The notes below the pieces were generated by a model that saw only the letters and a list, made by a program, of their open reading frames with translations, made no database searches and was not told the origin of the DNA. A stretch of DNA of 64,000 bases from Oscheius sp. JU75 (Eukaryota; Nematoda; Chromadorea; Rhabditida; Rhabditidae): NCBI GenBank assembly GCA_037178855.1, contig JASJZC010000005.1:9548001-9612000 (forward strand), read 5' to 3'. The translations under genes and the position numbers were made by a program. Shown here piece by piece: positions 59,375 to 64,000 of this stretch (positions are counted from its first letter, which is position 1; the number at the start of each line of letters is the position of its first letter).

Positions 59375-60137
59375 CTTATCTTGTCCTTACACACATGATT
59401 GTAGTCTTTGAATCCACATTCGATGGCAGGCTTGTACTGAGTCGGATCACTTTGTTTGTTTTTTTCCGAAACATCTCCTTTTCCATATACCGAGCTCTTC
59501 GCCATACTCACTCACATCCTTCTACAGAATCTCACCCGCTGCATCATGCTTATTTTTGCAATGACGTTTAGCAGCTTGTTAGACATTCCAGCTTAGTCCA
59601 CAAATCGAACAAGAAAGTAGTTTCAGTTTCATGTGAATGTCGAGAAAATAGTGTTTGGAAACAAAAGCTACGTTTGCAGCTGCTTCGTGTATCACGAACT
59701 TAGGAATACGTTGCATCCTCCATTTGTGTAATGCGTGTCTTCTGTTCCTTCTTTTTCGTCTGGTCGCGGACGTAGCATTAGAGTATCATCTCTTAAGCCC
59801 GCTTCACATATTTAACAGTATTGTCAATCACTTGTGCACATCCTTTATGTACTTTTTTTTAAACATAGCCGTGATTTCAAAAGTAGAATTCCGAGTAGTC
59901 GCACTCGGAGCACTCGAGGAGGGCTTCCTACAGATGCTCTGTGAACATGTGGCGGCCTGGGGCAAAAGGAAAACATTCGTTCCACCACATATAAAGGCAT
60001 ACAGTCAGGCATCTCGTCCCTATTTGTACGCGGATAGACACAGGTCTCTCCAGGCCGGCTAGCAGCGGGGAACGCGGACTTGAACATCGGTGGCTTTCAA
60101 GTCGATACTTTGTGCGCTAAATTTAACGTCAGGTTTA
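59375..60137. other. Region without a supported gene
   Basis: The plus frame 59655-60062 (135 aa) is long but Cys/Leu-rich without motif or splice context, so I leave it as unproven. Nothing else is visible. Confidence 0.35.
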
Positions 60138-60353
60138 TCACAATCCGACTCCACCGGCAGCCTTCATCAGATCAATAAATGACTGGGCATCGAGCTCGGA
60201 ATCTGAATCCCCACTGTAGCCTGAGTTGACCAAGGGTAGAAGTTTCTTGGTTTGGGTCAATACCTGGTCCACCAAATCAATGAAAATTTTAATACAATTT
60301 AGTCTACTACCCTGAAGGAGCCGTAGACTAACTTGTCCATTAAAAAGACGCAT
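60138..60353 (-). CDS. Small protein downstream of the lectin gene
   Basis: A 71-codon frame starts 20 bp after the stop of the vWA/lectin gene on the same strand. The C-terminal part (IFIDLVDQVLTQTKKLLPLV; SDSELDAQSFIDLMKAAGGV) resembles the exon at 63206-63275 (LADQDQEWTPETKKPPPLDY), so the two may be relatives. The N-terminal part contains a possible donor (CAAGTTAGT), so an intron may exist. Too short for a family call. Confidence 0.35.
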   Translation of the reverse strand: MRLFNGQVSLRLLQGSRLNCIKIFIDLVDQVLTQTKKLLPLVNSGYSGDSDSELDAQSFIDLMKAAGGVGL

Positions 60354-60372
60354 AGAAAATTTTATTTAGTTC

Positions 60373-63086
60373 TCAGCATAGGTATGCGCTATCACAGGGG
60401 TGAGTCTTGCATACGTAAGCAAATCCGTTGCGGCAATCTGTAGGAACCCATTCCTGACCTTCTGTACCGTAGACCATGACACAATTCTGTCCTGAAGGCG
60501 GTGGTAGAGACAAACTTGGAAACCAGGGCTGGTAGGTCCCGTTAACCTGTAACCGCTCTATTTGGAAAGGAAGGTGATTATACCGGTGTTCCATCGCTCC
60601 AGACGTACTGGGTACCATTCCATTTCATTCCAGTGTAGAAGTTGACGTTTCTGACCATGCTGTCGATTAACTGTGACTCTGCAGCTGTCTTGGTCGGTGC
60701 CACAATTCCATCGTTGGTCTGTGCACACCTCTTTTCTGCATTCTAGAGTTTTCAATGACTGACTTCGATTAAGCTGTACCGGATAGTTGTTCGTCGTCTG
60801 CGCCATAAAACAGCCACCAACCGGAGTACCGTAAGCGCTATCGGATGTATTCGATTTGTATCCAGTGGGACACTTGCATACAGCTGAAAATGTATGTTTC
60901 AAAAAAAAACAGATTATATTACCTTGACAAAGTCCTCGAACTATGAACTGAGGATCGATTGCGCGTTGCTTGGTGTACAAAGTAGCTGTTGGTATGGCAT
61001 TTGAGCCTGCAATGTATTGGTCGAAGTAGCCGTCTGTAGGTGAATCTCCGGTTCCAAAAAATTCTAAACAAGCACTTTTAAGATCAAACGACCTTCTTAC
61101 GATAAGTGAACAGAACTCCGCCGATTGATATGATGCGATTTACTTGGGAGATCGTGTACGAATAGTATGTGCTTTGGTACGCCCTAGAATGACTCTTCAC
61201 CCTCTTCACAGAATGACTTACTGGTCTGAGCCTGTAAGATGAATGACAACAGGAAGGACTTGTCTATAGCGGCGAGAAGCCGTGAGTATCGCAGTGGCAT
61301 TAGACAGAGCACTGGAAAAGTATTGTTCGTCGTCTCAAAAACACCTACGCGTCCGGATATGGATAAGAGTTATAGATACGATACGGGTCATTCTTTCGTT
61401 GGATTGTCAACAAGTTTTGGAACTGTTGTTGACTCAACTCTCCGAGTGCGTACTGGGTTATCGAATTGGAGGAGTAAGACGAAGTAGATGAATACGTGAC
61501 GATCGCGATACGTGTTGTTTCCTTAAAAACACATATATTTGACTGAACGACAATTCTACTTGCTACTAACTGGCTGGAGCGCAAATTCCGTCAACTTGTC
61601 CTACTCTACAACTTGTCGTATTCTCTCAGACTCTGAGACATGTAAATCCTTCTGACAATCGAAACTTGTACAGGGACTCACGTTTCCACTTATTCCATTG
61701 ATTTCCGCCTGGATGTTGAAGGCCGCCAAAGCTTTCTGGACCGTTTCCAATAGCTGGACATGGATATTCATACTCGTAAAACTCATTACAAACCAAGAAT
61801 TGACGTAGATAGCCTGTCAGAAAGCCGTTATCAAAAACTAGAACGATATCTGCACCGTATTTGCCCGGATTACAGCTACACTCTGAAACAGAAAGATAAG
61901 TGTCGTTGAAAAATACTAGACTAACCAAAATTCGTTTTTGGATCAAGGTATGACGGTGTGGTTGTTGGCTGAACTTTAGTCTGGCCTGCAATTCAAGCCA
62001 TACGTGGATAAATGGTACAACTAACAACTTGGGTCATCATTGTATCCACAGCTAGCGTGCATTACACAAGAAGTGGACGTGTTGGTTGCCAAATCCCAAG
62101 GATACATGCGGAAGACACGCGGGAAACCGTTCCAGATATCGTTTCTTCCGGACATTGATACCACGTTGAACAGTACGTTGGGCATGCTACTATTGATAAC
62201 ATTTGCAGCAGCCTGGATATCGGAGGTGTTCCTGAATAAAATTTCATAACTCATTCTATTAAAAAAAAAAGAGGGGAGTCGAGGCAGTACGGAAGAGACA
62301 CCGCTGTAGAATTTCAATGTTTTTTCACACTGGCAACGTCAAAAATGTTTAGGATTTTCCTGGCGAAACTAATTTATTACGTAATGACTCTATAACAATG
62401 ACGCCTATAAAATGCCAACGAACAGTTATACCCAGACGAACTGATAACAACTGACAATGAGCTCGTGAAATTCACTTAGGGGATCAGTAGCAGAACACTT
62501 TCAGCGATGTAAGATAAGACAAATGGGCTCAAGAAGATGAACTTACGTAGAAGCCGTGAATAGTACGATCTCAAAATAAGGTATGTCCATGAAGTCGTTG
62601 TAGTCGATAACGATCCGTTGCAGAAAGCTGGATATAAAAGTAAGCAGATGTTTTAAGATCTACTGTACCGCGCCAAACTAAACGGTTTATTGGCGTTGAA
62701 GACATTGTACACATCGTTGAGTTCATCGCACAGCACAGGATAGAATGAGGTGATCGGGGTCTGATACAGCGTCGTACTCGCGACACCGCCAAAAGTGATT
62801 CCAACTTCCTGCCCGCGGGCCAGGCTCGGAAGCAGATTGTCGAAGATATAATTGTTTATCTTCAAAGCATCCTAACTGTCTATTAAAAGCTAAGGCCTAC
62901 TATGGTAGCGTCGTTCGGAGCAATTGTGTCAGAGACATCAAAGGCGAACAGCGTCGGATATCTGCATTGTTGAGTGACGATAGGTTTTTGAGTTGGACAC
63001 TGTCTGAATGCAGAAGTTGTGTAGACAGAAGTTGCAGCTATTGTGACAAGAATGACGGGGAGGTGCATCTCGGAGGAGAGAAACAA
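60373..63086 (-). CDS. Secreted von Willebrand A / C-type lectin protein
   Basis: A multi-exon gene. Start at 63086 gives a signal peptide (MHLPVILVTIAATSVYTTSA inside it). Residues about 35-60 (CRYPTLFAFDVSDTIAPND) begin a vWA-like fold whose metal-binding motif is DVSDT rather than DxSxS. The fold continues through NNYIFDNLLPSLARGQEVGI, GGVASTTLYQ and VINSSMPNVLFNVVSMSGR. A second Cys-led segment (ECSCNPGKYGADIVLVFDN) and AVCKCPTGYKSN follow. The C-terminal C-type lectin domain (SQLIDSMVRNVNFYTGMKW, WSDGTP, PSGQNCVMVYG, WVPTDCRNGFAYVCK) ends at 60373. This is the nematode clec vWA+CTLD architecture, secreted, often pathogen-responsive. Introns as short as 29-40 nt; middle exons only partly resolved. 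AATAAA follows the stop. Confidence 0.75.
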
Positions 63087-63205
63087 AAGTCCTCTGGCCT
63101 CTTATCAAGGACAGCTTTATGGAGGTCTTATCTCGGAAACAATCCGTATGACTGTGTTCCGACAATAGCAAATGGCTGAAGAGGACGGAAACCTTTGGGA
63201 GGCAT

Positions 63206-63275
63206 TTAGCCCGAGTAGTCCAAGGGTGGAGGTTTCTTGGTTTCGGGGGTCCATTCCTGGTCCTGATCCGCCAAA
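63206..63275 (-). CDS. Terminal exon of another minus-strand gene (partial)
   Basis: The frame VYEKIPSFYNLADQDQEW then TPETKKPPPLDYSG ends in TAA at 63206. It resembles the C-terminal half of the small ORF at 60138-60353. Upstream exons probably lie around 63320-63500, where a membrane-like stretch (SDYLYLILVIVPLFSS) is open, but the junction is not resolved. Confidence 0.4.
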
Positions 63276-63499
63276 TTATAGAAAGAGGGAATTTTTTCGT
63301 ACACTTTGAGTTTACTTTAGTGATGGCCTTGGGAAGAAAATAGTGGAACAATGACAAGAATGAGGTAAAGATAATCCGAATTGGCTATCAGCGCGACGGT
63401 ATTGTCCACTGCGGTGTGGATGAGAGTACGCTCTCCAGACACTGCTGCAATAAAGAGGTCGTATGCGTCAAGGGTATGTATTTCGATTTTTCTCGCCAC

Positions 63500-64000
63500 G
63501 TGATCCCATCCTCCTGGCCTCCGCTTCTGGGATAGGGTAGTGTTATCTTAAATAGTGTGGGTTACCGTCATAATGGCCTGGAAAAGTGGTAGTTGAAAAT
63601 ACCACTTGGCAGAGATGACACGTTAAGCAATGTGCATTACCAACTCATCTGCTACAGGATCTGGCTTGCTGTAAAGATAGTTGATAAGAATCTCTTAGGG
63701 CTTCTGGAAGATGCACATAAAACACTTTTTGATTTGATTTAATTATCATATACTTTCTATATGTCGCAACATGCTAGTCTTCCAAATATCGGTGCTCATC
63801 CATACTTCTCCTAACTGAGCTGTGAATTAGTCTCTCCATCTGCACTTCCGTCTACCAGACAATTTTCTTCTCCTCCACGGTCTCCAATTTGTGAGGCATT
63901 TCGTCCATCTAACGTCTTTCATACTCGCTATCTCCCTGGCCTAGTTCTACTTCCTTTTTGCCCATTCTTTTCTAATATCTGGTAGTTTGACAATTTTTTT
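63500..64000. other. Window end without a recognisable feature
   Basis: No ORF or repeat stands out; AT-rich with pyrimidine runs near 63900. May contain the promoter or 5' exons of the minus-strand gene ending at 63206. Confidence 0.4.

Noticed and set aside
59655-60062. 135-aa plus-strand ORF as a gene
   Set aside because: Length is notable, but no domain, signal, splice context or terminator supports it.

Overview
This is a nematode nuclear window. The evidence is several nematode-restricted seven-transmembrane (7TM) chemoreceptor families, a cuticle collagen with its cleavage site and Cys clusters, an FMRFamide-type peptide receptor, and very short introns. I place about 60 introns; many are 31-40 nt and end in TTTCAG, and a minority end in AAG. 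Genes are compact and mixed on both strands. The genus cannot be fixed from the sequence. Genes were built by hand from splice sites, reading phase and family alignment, so most span several exons.

Layout. 0-10 kb: a partial Sra/Srab-type receptor exon (-), a secreted Thr-rich protein (+), an 82-aa membrane protein (-), an Srh-like receptor (+) with a full-length U2 snRNA-like sequence in its second intron, an FMRFamide-receptor-like GPCR (-) and a secreted Cys-rich peptide (+). 10-21 kb: an Hsp70 island with a C-terminal fragment, an Hsp70 that has lost its substrate beta-sandwich but kept the ATPase fold and lid, a truncated but otherwise normal Hsp70, a broken Hsp70 on the minus strand, an Hsp70 first exon cut by a mariner element, and another truncated Hsp70. 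21-30 kb: the C-terminal half of a pyruvate kinase, a secreted protein, two tandem 7TM receptors, a cuticle collagen and a secreted Cys-rich protein. 30-38 kb: a class 3 lipase, two receptors of one Str-superfamily clade, and an unassigned gene. 38-46 kb: two tandem membrane-anchored BPI/LBP-type lipid-binding proteins enclosing an Hsp70-RING chimera and a receptor pseudogene; a repeat in inverted orientation bounds this block. 46-51 kb: one intact and two broken receptors. 51-60 kb: a Na+/H+ exchanger, a small charged protein, a C-factor-like short-chain dehydrogenase and a small unrecognised gene. 60-64 kb: a secreted von Willebrand A / C-type lectin protein with coding pieces on either side.

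How it fits together. This looks like a fast-turnover accessory region: environment-facing genes (chemoreceptors, lectin, lipase, BPI, small Cys-rich secreted proteins) lie among duplicated, truncated and fused gene copies, dispersed repeats and dead transposon copies. There is no clear operon or common pathway. The most unusual content is the remodelled Hsp70 set: six loci here plus the RING chimera at 41.8 kb, none with a canonical C-terminus.
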